From an uncultured Victivallales bacterium (lineage in GTDB: Bacteria; Verrucomicrobiota; Lentisphaeria; Oligosphaerales; JAFGRS01): a DNA stretch of 64,000 bases. Below are positions 60,101-62,235 of the stretch, piece by piece. A model generated the notes under the pieces. The model saw only the letters and a program-made list of their open reading frames with translations, was not told the DNA's origin and did no database searches. The stretch lies in the NCBI GenBank assembly GCA_903837355.1, contig CAILUI010000138.1, positions 1 through 64,000 on the forward strand, read 5' to 3'. Numbering within the stretch: the first letter of the stretch is position 1; each line of letters begins with the position of its first letter. Made by a program: the position numbers and the translations under genes.

Positions 60101-61257
60101 GGGTTGGTCAGGCCGATGGTGATGGCGACGGGGCGGCGGGCATCGAGGTTGGCGCGGGTACCGGTGGGGCCGCCGGCTGAGGCGGCACCGGCGAAGTTGA
60201 AGTTACTGGTGAAGGCGCTGGCGCTGAAGTTGGCGCCGGACATACCGGAGCGTTCGATATTGTAGGACATACCGATGGAGATGCCGGCGTCCCAGCAGAG
60301 AGCGCCGATCTGCTGGAGGGAGTGCTCGGACTCGGAGCCGTCGGGGTCGAGGGTCATGGCGGCCCAGTCGTAGGGGCCGCCGTTGCCGTTACCGCCGCGA
60401 AGTTGCCCGGAGTAGCCGGTGCCGTCGGGGATGGCCGTAGCATCCCAGAAGGTGATCGAGCAGCCGCCGGTCTTGTAGCCGATGCCGGCTTCGGGCCAGG
60501 CGAAGTAGCGGATCATCTGAGCGGTGGCGGTGGCAGCACAGCCGCTGACCATGTTGGTGGGGTTACCGGGGTCAAAGGTATAGGAGCTGTCGCCGATCTG
60601 CGGGGTGTAGTAGTTATAGCAGGCGCGACCGCCTTCGGTGCCCTGGCTCCAGCGACTCTTGAGAAAGAACGGTACCCATTCCTCGACGACCACGGTAGTG
60701 CCTGAGGGCTTGGCGGGGGAGATCAGGCTGGCCCAGGCGGCCTCGTTCTTGGCGGTAGCGGCGGGCAGTTCCGGGGAGGTGGGGGTTTTGGCGGCGAGGG
60801 CGTTGAGGCGGGCGGGGAGGTCCTGAGCGAGGAGGGCAACGAGGGGGTTCTCGGGCTTGGGGTCGTAGGCACCGTCCTGGGAGAAGGCGATGATAGGTTC
60901 GATGCGGGTGTCGCCGGAGACGATGAGGTAGCCTTCGGGTTTGAGGCTGACGACGTAGCCGACGGCGGCGCCCTTGGTGGGCGTCAGGGCCTCGACCTTG
61001 CCGACGGCCTCGCCGGCGGCCTTAGTCTTGAGCAAGCGTGCCCCGAGGGGGGCTGGGCAGGCGGCGAGCCAGCGTTCAGCGGCGAGCTGGGCCTGCTCGG
61101 CGGAGACCGGTGCGGCCTGGGCAGGCCAGGCGGCGACGAGGGCGCCGAGGAGCAGGGCTAGACCACCGATTGAGCGCAGGGCAGTGAGGAATCTGGTCGG
61201 GTTCATGCGCCGTCCCCCTAGAGGATATGTGATGCATTTCGCTGATGTGGTAGCCAT
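41698..61257 (-). CDS. Giant secreted protein 2: C10 cysteine peptidase with Kelch, cohesin and dockerin modules
   Basis: 6,519 residues numbered from the ATG at 61257 (AAGGAG 7 nt upstream). An internal ATG at 61206 (AGGGGG 7 nt upstream) gives the signal peptide MNPTRFLTAL to AAWPAQA and 6,502 residues. A Spi-like inhibitory prodomain (GYLIVSGDTRIEPIIAFS) precedes a streptopain-like C10 peptidase with Cys240 in NMVSGCAATATAQM, His395 in GGGHAIVGDGYG and the MGWGG motif. Then come a carboxypeptidase-regulatory-like fold (GKIISGRITDAAGNPVPGV, about 467-556), thousands of residues of Ig-like domains (TGNGRIDAMRITF) and short calcium-loop motifs, three FN3 domains with a Kelch propeller in the third, cohesin-like about 5627-5787, Calx-beta, dockerin about 5900-5953, cohesin-like about 5970-6120, a cadherin-like domain and a twin GWN C-terminus. 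Extracellular. Its partners may include itself through cohesin-dockerin pairing. Confidence 0.9.
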   Translation of the reverse strand: MATTSAKCITYPLGGRRMNPTRFLTALRSIGGLALLLGALVAAWPAQAAPVSAEQAQLAAERWLAACPAPLGARLLKTKAAGEAVGKVEALTPTKGAAVGYVVSLKPEGYLIVSGDTRIEPIIAFSQDGAYDPKPENPLVALLAQDLPARLNALAAKTPTSPELPAATAKNEAAWASLISPAKPSGTTVVVEEWVPFFLKSRWSQGTEGGRACYNYYTPQIGDSSYTFDPGNPTNMVSGCAATATAQMIRYFAWPEAGIGYKTGGCSITFWDATAIPDGTGYSGQLRGGNGNGGPYDWAAMTLDPDGSESEHSLQQIGALCWDAGISIGMSYNIERSGMSGANFSASAFTSNFNFAGAASAGGPTGTRANLDARRPVAITIGLTNPLLPPPGGGHAIVGDGYGRIDGRWYYHFNMGWGGGADLWYNVEEYYYAGPGGAEWAGFGTSVGNVYRTSMQPKEDAATGKIISGRITDAAGNPVPGVQVKIQQGGTDFLKMMVWNEPTRDFTDANGIWAIDKVPTSATPYTIVLTKPGLSFSGPFEQTVGASNLWGLNFTATGGTALSLVDWWYDVGNVIPSSAVVVLQFNRPIGAVTVDPTKVTVKGYTLTATNTAIFQAADSPYVIIQLNATDAAAIAALAPPLTLDLTRAFLVADVDGQGTQAFELDANTVPVAPLIAARTENVGQPTNPAAPQVAEVRLLEGTTLIGSAESPHPTNASQIDFLVRFSSAVSGVAPSDFRLRITNSFFDVFTSTTSAAKADTAIPSAVITGVHPVTAGYVATTAPTAYWLVTVDVGQGDGYIRLDVIDDDSITNGTALGGAAAHNGDYQRSPYAYHVDNLGPVIVAATLATDDTYVDITWSEPVGGTNSLSKTSDFDDLTPVYYWRDTNASGGQNATDALWLDRGSVADNTYRRRDDVVMMQPPFTAGLQDGQARTGQFKNLTVSGVPLPPSTRTIAQVCYIDTDAVLGCSAGDGLFLDIGVQVGLSITFDQTYTAGQDYWFWPTGSEPGVATVGALVPDRMSYYAANGAIPSPAYDGDPMAAYEAWILAFFAGTNNGIWLDYGVPDGKYNVGDVATGFVDSLVMGIAPANNATGTAMPVTAMYRDTNSDGKVNSTDLIWIDNGSPAFANALDGSDNRLDTNGAPLPGALFQNALQVIFKQNGGTLTNVGISSITDTLGAPLTQGATVTRCKLKYTPALDLSGGPKPAFLNEYRVPAGVETIEIVPVADSVFDGLGNVADTQTTTGEMKLYDKSIPRIVDVVLADDNYSARVTFSERVYTNASGIGNHGPKAVSDRVGNLKAADFVVTVRNSTGSSVLYTVPLTDNDVSQNLGTYVCNLNFNSYRANIDPGLVAPGLDRYSIVVQVVAAQVYDFHGNAVPATSTTLLMRPACRAYPTSLDISPTCAWIDIDTDLGTPAVIDGAGVYNEGVDILASPVDALPPTYFTSQARYRRAADSTSPYTTAPYQDNTSAPPGPAAGTGLDHYGIYYRDLDGDCRVDAVDLNFRNPNAPRGNYPTYSLNGVAAGLFRVWVQNNDPEDTSDAPDTEGLYSASMTPPNIYAWPFTGNWTQVTVTGASVIANSTYYSTVRVTINQAQVRARTHGKRWVLIDYTDPTPGSNGLAPYLDNDPAVPQAAANTDDREKDQIYWYWDNPDSKQSDSIYIVDAFGPTMAWDGAPARPTSATMWRVTNYTKPGEANFNSYDYMDVVFSEPVSSVSNYNWSPAPSSGEGSSVDEKDGPYGPEIIDLLSGERQTVRLWFDNNNVTSRAIAGTGGVLDNSPMANVARGFSTGPTNGATPNFNGVALAVRPLDSRYRVLGFSADNTWVDMIQMDSEGAHIQQGNWDTSALSFDHLLYANSITLRGYDQGGFSPNSDAYWRRSDGSVFLLAGNTTNNLGNIQAARTFSAAANNSAVTPGDAFVSGANQMVVYNANLAGNSVLPALYTMKAPAAVASGPVYAMAKVSPITTYGTSRLDEQERRVLGIDAAGLSSDVIDAITVRVVDTTYGQFDPEVDLLPLADDATSGVRLYKTFGTSGLVQLAAGGMEWSDWKINDEGHPYREVVLRPLVSQTVPHDDDPANGNDGFEYEIRVVTSVAFTLGDGFYVEIPDNGILFRRARTSDDFASGWDTKDGTPGLVLTDHLYLDANGDQRWGMAETILDIEDAFAPVPFYDAGVPYAHRSQNTPLLSAIRTYQRNMYYAKRGASPNPNTDPEPPGATGEYPSAPSGIDTDYNVAYSPGDDLWYDIGGKLGVYDASVDIPVVGNSDQFQCAWSPHEEGARSVQVRGAVPATVSAIAGAATVAAGSQPTAVLGIDMHDSGRTFAPRYAFGIAYGFVVEAVSKSLPGGTYTGGIAYVAAAQTLTWRGGPAVNVAAAGRYLLADSTNTTFIVISAWGPMPSANTTASLTVSADVDRDIQQPAAIGGVRVHAVGPGNVPGKTGVLRLSGSTLSWQSDSSAGGTLGAGVDVSAGGIFVLSAERATSDYLIVQVGQANGPGSENLAIYPADGRNITPFQAITGLEIVAVSSVVDQGTYRFTYDGSSSLTWAEGGPTNVSGTAGKQTIVPGNADGTAFVVVRRTAELLPDVASEDYLFLNQTRLLRITMSVTDQGGFTSTHLAPLTAGPDSGIALFRDANANGVFDGPLVDEFVPLSQAPVFGGAGTYTLTLNPDPRDRAAHLPNSHVAPAVGNDYFIAVRTTYDISYGDRFSVSANVFEPTEPDAAETGNPSFAGGSTGVITCTSVTNTVYNDATVAPWTVDAGTAGVSRPIPLFGVDHFLGAPGTVYLQSITFTLHSVNGFRPVDDLMAMDDPNQALRGAMLFARSGALINCDIVTEYDDATGTYKITLLPTATSAATQVPVSSDGGLSDHFVGLNLSPSIDYGDEFYATVEVGDIQYSTGVGNAASRLTTHSLIATIASRYNDLTTRVQTTPTAGLVINSIGSAVLDGYHQVAISFNPATGTYSLTWNGFTVPVAPTQVGTYTLGSGNNSITVTFDPQAFFGEDVLVDGDGTTTLRVGVPETTLDTALRPLQDSSLAGGVIGSPYYVDVDLDGVFNSGDAIILAGNDGLVFNLLTDTVILGTPVGGVLVAPPSGATLHAFAPADRLAYSDKNANGKYDDGEDIVRDTDGVYTLPGLDQVLDTDGNATLGIGPGSLITEDASLVGANTVSVLAGATVPGFGGLYYYDADGSGNFSHGDDIVVRPAVGGVIPGTLTFNPATDQIVFDGDDAWDGDETTLPEAESQVTNGAPLSRFVAADQVAFEQGGAVPLGYEAREDIFRSFDNVYNSPAFSWSFRVTNGDRKIRRYEPTVPTPFNDPRYAMSAVIGLDIANSGATDVTLDRLTVRLWNVNQFNATTDLRALDNGAVDAGVDAGILLYRDADGNGVFDPFVDWLMPLAEVPAWTSNGNEYRVTFAPALYNTVDHESVDGVYDFFVVVQPDQDANNWQFTDSGDQFYAQINNGDLVLSKAVNVVSITSDILTIDSLPPQLTVQADINDADSDGYLDSVSFTFHEDLQPGNEDAADWSLTDADGATDLSPVSADRVTLSTNYRTLTIALEDIAGTTGRITYQTLYDSDPFGLFDWAGNPVDFTAANLVTADDVAPVIVHSGIVVEPTWFAAAGAVGVHGKLLFHDRNHNGQWDTGEDIFEDVNGNNTYNQTVDRRLWDGGDAWVTVDTYSAWLSNAGLYFYDENGDGTLGARESAWIDRTGPGTSAGIYNTPADLKIVVRRGEETETLDLDGNGRIDAVRVTFSEAVRDSSLSGFTNFWTNIPATGASTTWFLSGRTNVQVDPNGPGAGSLTEQNNNALYLTFDEAAASVYDTDQIPDLTTVGEMLQDMNGNRLNGGTNYGPAALVEDDQAQPVLLSARGNKAITGGNIPAGTVITLTFSEPMTAFTALDLQDFTTDPDGPGGWGASTPAFDGATGTLTIVSGNVVITLTAPTTSNRWTEDTTIAVTAGRPDNCVGDRVANNLREGTPAVQIRGLGSILVTEVRTLDTTGNGRIDAMRITFDRAVRDNTLTGYAGPATLINVANNGNHWQVAGRAGTVFIDPNGPTGYPDVIDNAVLYLVFSPEGLAPDTGATPLLTISGTPLISFDTEPVDPTSVPATTDGAAPVMINVATFDLDLDAKVDATAIQFSEPVVDATVDPTDFSIDGHTAQALLPTFVTPPPAWPNAVNDAVIVLQITTNPQVDGTDRKTVAYVNDNDGFDVADPAANKALSDNNGGHWGTQLDAAKPQVISARTRSDRSIALTFSELVADLQAGDLTANGGLISFGAVNAAANPVIVWSAAPATWNTDATGSAAGSGTDAAGVSQSALPNLTIAADAILDLASVPNAINAVTASSLTTDGAPPVVVKVHSTVSTDSTHTLGQSVPALVEFSESVTVTGVPTLTLQVSATAQRLCSYEPAAVSRTLQFGYIVVADDNRRDPYYLDYPATTSLAFAGGNIVDLAPALNQALLTLPAPGSATALYGHHIQIDTIPPTVETVETVDDNTLKVTFSEPIENSAGEIAAAIAAIGISDGGAPAATLPFDAVSTDPDNASLVSAADGDLVVIYLHMTDASKNWNTDATGTTAGVGTDAMGTHRTNVPTLIIATGALLDTVTLPIADTAFDGTLDKAPPVVITAGYRDVTADGRVDQVRLVLSEPVNVASSTGWTLSPNDLAISATLGALTHPAAATLTLAVSALAPETGIDHSIPETEPALDYDDLGAEAIADLSPAANALQPFGTAITLADQAGPAIIAASVAMPTAIDLDFSEKLEPAANTVIPADFAVAANTVSNVGLLAAGASARLTLATPLTLTSAPAVSFSAVGAVADTDANPNQQTATLVASALSLRLQLTAPATDRVFAGGDPIDVNGKLDLAASDLTGWVLYFAEGHSPLEATSGWATLNSGLTPVVAVAKLGEFIPNVHADNPLTLNWSAVLRVTFADGVSLDVVRYLIVAGNLPTVGIVNDSLGADIDFQKSTLALSANWSGLAVPGVITHHYEVAYNTDPSGYPTTGWTAVALATNATLPGLALSDATAYYFKVRAVDAGGNVIALQTSDGVVVDTAAPVAGTVLDGAAAGIDITWQASDSSVAANWSGFADSSATAQPSSGIASYEWAIFTQVGAVPTPTTDPQKLAWTNVGNVAAAAANLGAGQLLHDQLYYAAVRALDLVGNQGQPGLSNGFRPDRQPPVPAAVRDGLGADIDITASLTTLSGNWDPFTDLHAGLSTYQYRIVTDVSLITAGWEKRTTPALGALHQGRTRFGMARLADGRTMAIGGWTGVAALATVEIYTPATGAWTLTGPLQHARYGAAVVALPDGDVIVAGGSNGSTYLSSVERYNHLTTSWSQIATLGTPRENAAAALMADGSVWVAGGRGAVDNTSPATTALSGYRDVVDRISLPANTVTVAGSLSQPRAGAAVYCLTDGRLVIFGGENVNGALSATDVYTPGPGWSTTSMPTARANFAHVQLPDGDLLAIGGTASGGTRTAAVDRFDAATGTWSALAPMATARSHFGAAWVESTGTVLVAGGINSASTFLTSAAEYNPDNDVWTSSAALNRGRGYHTLISCSNGLVMAIGGLADWLITGETEVRRFAAPITAWTSTVATNGTAGSLTLQLGRTYYFQVRAFDSVGNRSDTATSDGVAVSSFGTPPVVVTLVGPSTAAVGETFNVQVYVREDNPDAQGFRGGPLDLNFTAARAQVTVDGGFSPSAVLSTAFTALGDTLTSGTLHNSIGLIDELGGATTANGLGEGAAPGVLYATIPFRATSAGALTIAAGPGLSGLVLTPPIGTVPADSTNFGAALNVTILQGVTLSVDGSPASVNEGGAFRIRATLSAPATEPVNVTLAFAGSATPSTDYTVSGLTGSDLVIGTGETSTFVTVQTANDGTAESNETIIATIASVSSVGGGYAEVDEQATSVSIVDSGRPGDANGDGLVDYYDLLELISEYGKINPGPADLDADFDNDGDVDYYDLLILIANFTTTKASSASAALANDAKVPGPNATISLVGPASVAPGATFNVDVYVQVSASAGFGGGPLDLDFTTAKVDYAEAFAPVTIIQAPFNGLLLSPAVLNEATGQVIELGGGTVATGYGYGAPVFYARLAFKATAAGTATFTASAGTVELRVVGGTIPFANTTYGSPLIVTIGAANLPPTAANVTAQTGVDQAIDLTLSGADPDGNPLTFNLPTLGQAAYPAHGDLSNSRPGPVSGTRLITYTPDLGYNGPDSFTYTVNDGTANSPAATVAVTIGGFLADLVITQTGGVAYTTLRLGMQPGASDSFALPDGDYLATPPLISGGGAYLLAPFGEQLAWDIRGISTEAQWQLAITVPGSVAGETWNIAWLPANLPSGALCFLTPADATWAPAGAAIDMTTISTKAVVNGTATPKTLRFLVTVAAKQTVTLALKPGWNLIGVPLTLDDDSLDALFGDARLIALYQYSTAAGYTVPAEVTPGRAYWAFANAAFSLELSGAPASGGVPLTYGWNLVAPYTDSPNPMDGTTVIAVWAWDPVVGYYIPALDGSASVHSTMGIWVFTAQDTVIWNEGR
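42580..42880 (-). other. Cadherin-like (tandem Ig) domain in giant protein 2
   Basis: PPTAANVTAQTGVDQAIDLTL, the DPDGNPLTF step and YTPDLGYNGPDSFTYTVNDG match the common bacterial cadherin-like/Ig pattern of large adhesins. Confidence 0.7.
42900..43350 (-). other. Cohesin-like domain 2
   Basis: SLVGPASVAPGATFNVDVYV, FGGGPLDLDF, FNGLLLSPAVLN and FYARLAFKAT follow the cohesin/carbohydrate-binding sandwich pattern and parallel the first cohesin-like domain closely. It follows the dockerin in the same chain. Confidence 0.6.
43400..43565 (-). other. Dockerin-like twin calcium loop domain
   Basis: GDANGDGLVDYYDLLELISEY and DFDNDGDVDYYDLLILIANF form two EF-hand-like F-segments, each a D-x-N/D-x-D-G-x-V-D loop followed by a helix, as in type I dockerins. 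Dockerins bind cohesins in cellulosome-type assemblies. Confidence 0.75.
43900..44390 (-). other. Cohesin-like domain 1
   Basis: TLVGPSTAAVGETFNVQVYV, FRGGPLDLNF and LYATIPFRATSAG fit a cohesin-like sandwich. A Calx-beta domain (SVNEGGAFRIRATLS ... STDYTVSG) separates it from the dockerin. Confidence 0.6.
44545..45590 (-). other. Kelch propeller nested in an FN3 domain
   Basis: About six Kelch blades are seen, for example RTMAIGGWTG, VIVAGGSNGS, VWVAGGRGA, LVIFGGENVNG, LLAIGGTASGG and VLVAGGINSAS. The host FN3 is cut: STYQYRIVTD lies before the propeller, and ITAWTSTVATNG with YYFQVRAFDSVGNRSDTATS after it. An intact FN3 about 300 residues upstream shows both halves joined. Confidence 0.75.
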
Positions 61258-61264
61258 GTCCGCA

Positions 61265-61270
61265 CTCCTT
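61265..61270 (-). promoter_or_regulatory. Ribosome binding site for the upstream start of giant gene 2
   Basis: AAGGAG, 7 nt before the ATG at 61255-61257, the same motif and spacing as in giant gene 1. The internal start at 61206 has only AGGGGG. Confidence 0.55.
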
Positions 61271-61286
61271 ACAGAGAGTCGGTAAA

Positions 61287-61302
61287 GCCGGCGCTAGCCG
61301 GC
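61287..61302 (-). terminator. Short GC hairpin at the HEPN remnant stop
   Basis: GCCGGC, a 4-nt loop and GCCGGC, followed by TTT on the minus strand. The loop overlaps the TAG stop of the remnant. It is weak as a terminator, since giant gene 2 starts 30 nt later and may depend on read-through. Confidence 0.35.
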
Positions 61303-61404
61303 GGATGCCGTGAGTCGTTCACGGCTGAAACGCACGACCTCGTCCGCGATGGCCAAGGCACGGGCGGCATGGTCGCTTGCGGCGGTTTCACGAGGGCCCT
61401 GCAT
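61294..61404 (-). pseudogene. Remnant of a HEPN-domain toxin (C-terminal end only)
   Basis: A 36-codon frame overlaps the nucleotidyltransferase stop by 17 nt. Its peptide, with RETAASDHAARALAIADE and VVRFSRERL, matches the last helix of HEPN-domain proteins, which commonly end like EALEIAEEVLEFVRERL. A full HEPN protein has about 130 residues and an R-x4-6-H RNase motif; both are missing. The simplest reading is that an MNT-HEPN pair lost most of the HEPN gene by deletion. Alternatively it is a chance frame. Confidence 0.5.
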
Positions 61405-61708
61405 AGAGCACTTGGCCCTCCTTGGCGGCCGCATGTACGACGGTCCAGTAGACGGCATTCTCCTGCTCGAACTGCGCAGGTGTACGGACGATCAGGTCCT
61501 TGGCCACCGGCACTCGCCAGACCGCCGTAAGCATAGTGGCGGCCACCTCGCGGGGGTCTTCTGCCGTATCCTTCACGACCAGCAAGTCAACGTCGCTGTC
61601 AGGGCCGGCCGTGCCGCGCGCATAGGACCCGAAGAGGATGACCTTCTCGGGGTGAAAGCGCTCGACGAGGGTATCGACCATCCGCCGTATGTCTTCCTGG
61701 CTGACCAC
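61388..61708 (-). CDS. MNT-type minimal nucleotidyltransferase (antitoxin-like)
   Basis: 106 residues starting at GTG. The polymerase-beta-fold signature is complete: G27-S28-Y-A-R-G, then D39-V-D41-LLVV, with a plausible third acidic residue D71 in KDLIV. MNT proteins pair with HEPN RNases and neutralise them by nucleotide transfer to the toxin. Here the partner downstream is only a remnant, so the gene may be an orphan antitoxin. GGAG lies about 10 nt upstream of the GTG. An ATG at 61722-61724 is out of frame. A sigma-54-like element and a 17-bp palindrome lie about 200 nt upstream, so the gene may head the transcript that includes giant gene 2. Confidence 0.88.
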   Translation of the reverse strand: MVSQEDIRRMVDTLVERFHPEKVILFGSYARGTAGPDSDVDLLVVKDTAEDPREVAATMLTAVWRVPVAKDLIVRTPAQFEQENAVYWTVVHAAAKEGQVLYAGPS

Positions 61709-61904
61709 GCGAGTGCGTCTCCATCGCCGCGCCAGACAAGGGTCTGACGGTTACCTAACCCTACCGAACCGCAGCATACACCCGCGGCGCGCTGGCCGCA
61801 ACCAGCGAATGCGGGCGTAGGCGTCGATGCAGGAGTGACCCAGCCGGGTCCCCTAAGAGGCCTGGCTGTCATTACCCGCAGTGCAACGCTTTGGAAAACC
61901 GGTG

Positions 61905-61920
61905 AGCACATCCCGTGCCA
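61905..61920 (-). promoter_or_regulatory. Sigma-54-like -24/-12 promoter upstream of the MNT gene and giant gene 2
   Basis: The minus strand reads TGGCACGGGATGTGCT. The -24 part TGGCACG is a perfect consensus match, and the -12 part is GTGCT (consensus TTGCW) at the right spacing. It lies about 200 nt before the nucleotidyltransferase start and 650 nt before giant gene 2. A palindrome abuts its upstream side. Confidence 0.45.
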
Positions 61921-61924
61921 TGTT

Positions 61925-61941
61925 GCAGGTCCTGGACCTGC
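61925..61941. promoter_or_regulatory. Perfect 17-bp palindrome, candidate operator
   Basis: GCAGGTCC-T-GGACCTGC: two perfect 8-bp arms around one base, 4 nt upstream of the sigma-54-like -24 element. Suited to a dimeric regulator. Which protein binds is unknown. Confidence 0.5.
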
Positions 61942-62082
61942 TGCTTTCGGCTCGGGGATGGCTGCTACGTCTGTACTTTCTAGAATCTGAGAAGAGAAGT
62001 GGCCAGTTACGCCTGAGAGGTCGTGAAACCGTGCCTACCGTGCTGCTAGGCCAGCCGCTCTAGCGCGGTCCGTCTCGGGAGC

Positions 62083-62164
62083 GACCCCGATACCGATTCC
62101 GACCCCGACCCCGATTTTCTTACAGCCCTCTTGACGTGGGGCCGCCGATTTCGACCCCGATTTC
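62083..62164. repeat. GAYNCC hexanucleotide repeats
   Basis: Six hexamers in exact register at 62083-62118: GACCCC, GATACC, GATTCC, GACCCC, GACCCC, GATTTT. Three more follow at 62147-62164: GATTTC, GACCCC, GATTTC. Both blocks are followed by a TCTTACAG/TTCACAG-like tail. Non-coding. Confidence 0.7.
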
Positions 62165-62197
62165 TTCACAGGTTCAGACGGGGGAAGCCAACACAAA

Positions 62198-62224
62198 CAC
62201 GGCCTCTGAGGGTCAGAGGCCGTG
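62198..62224 (-). terminator. Rho-independent terminator of the secretin gene
   Basis: A perfect 12-bp stem CACGGCCTCTGA with a 3-nt loop, followed on the minus strand by the T-rich TTTGTGTT. It begins about 11 nt past the secretin stop codon. Confidence 0.85.
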
Positions 62225-62235
62225 GCTCGTCCTGC

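Larger units (their letters stand above)
61709..62235. other. Intergenic region upstream of the nucleotidyltransferase and giant gene 2
   Basis: 527 bp without a credible gene. It contains the secretin terminator, a GAYNCC hexamer array, a perfect palindrome and a sigma-54-like element, listed separately. Nothing else was recognised. Confidence 0.7.

Noticed and set aside
61573..61911. Minus-strand 112-codon frame overlapping the nucleotidyltransferase
   Set aside because: Out of frame with the well-supported MNT protein. The shared region is read correctly only in the MNT frame.
61881..62063. Plus-strand 60-codon frame in the intergenic region
   Set aside because: Begins inside the non-coding regulatory gap and overlaps the palindrome and the sigma-54-like element. 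No similarity is recognised, and length alone is not support.
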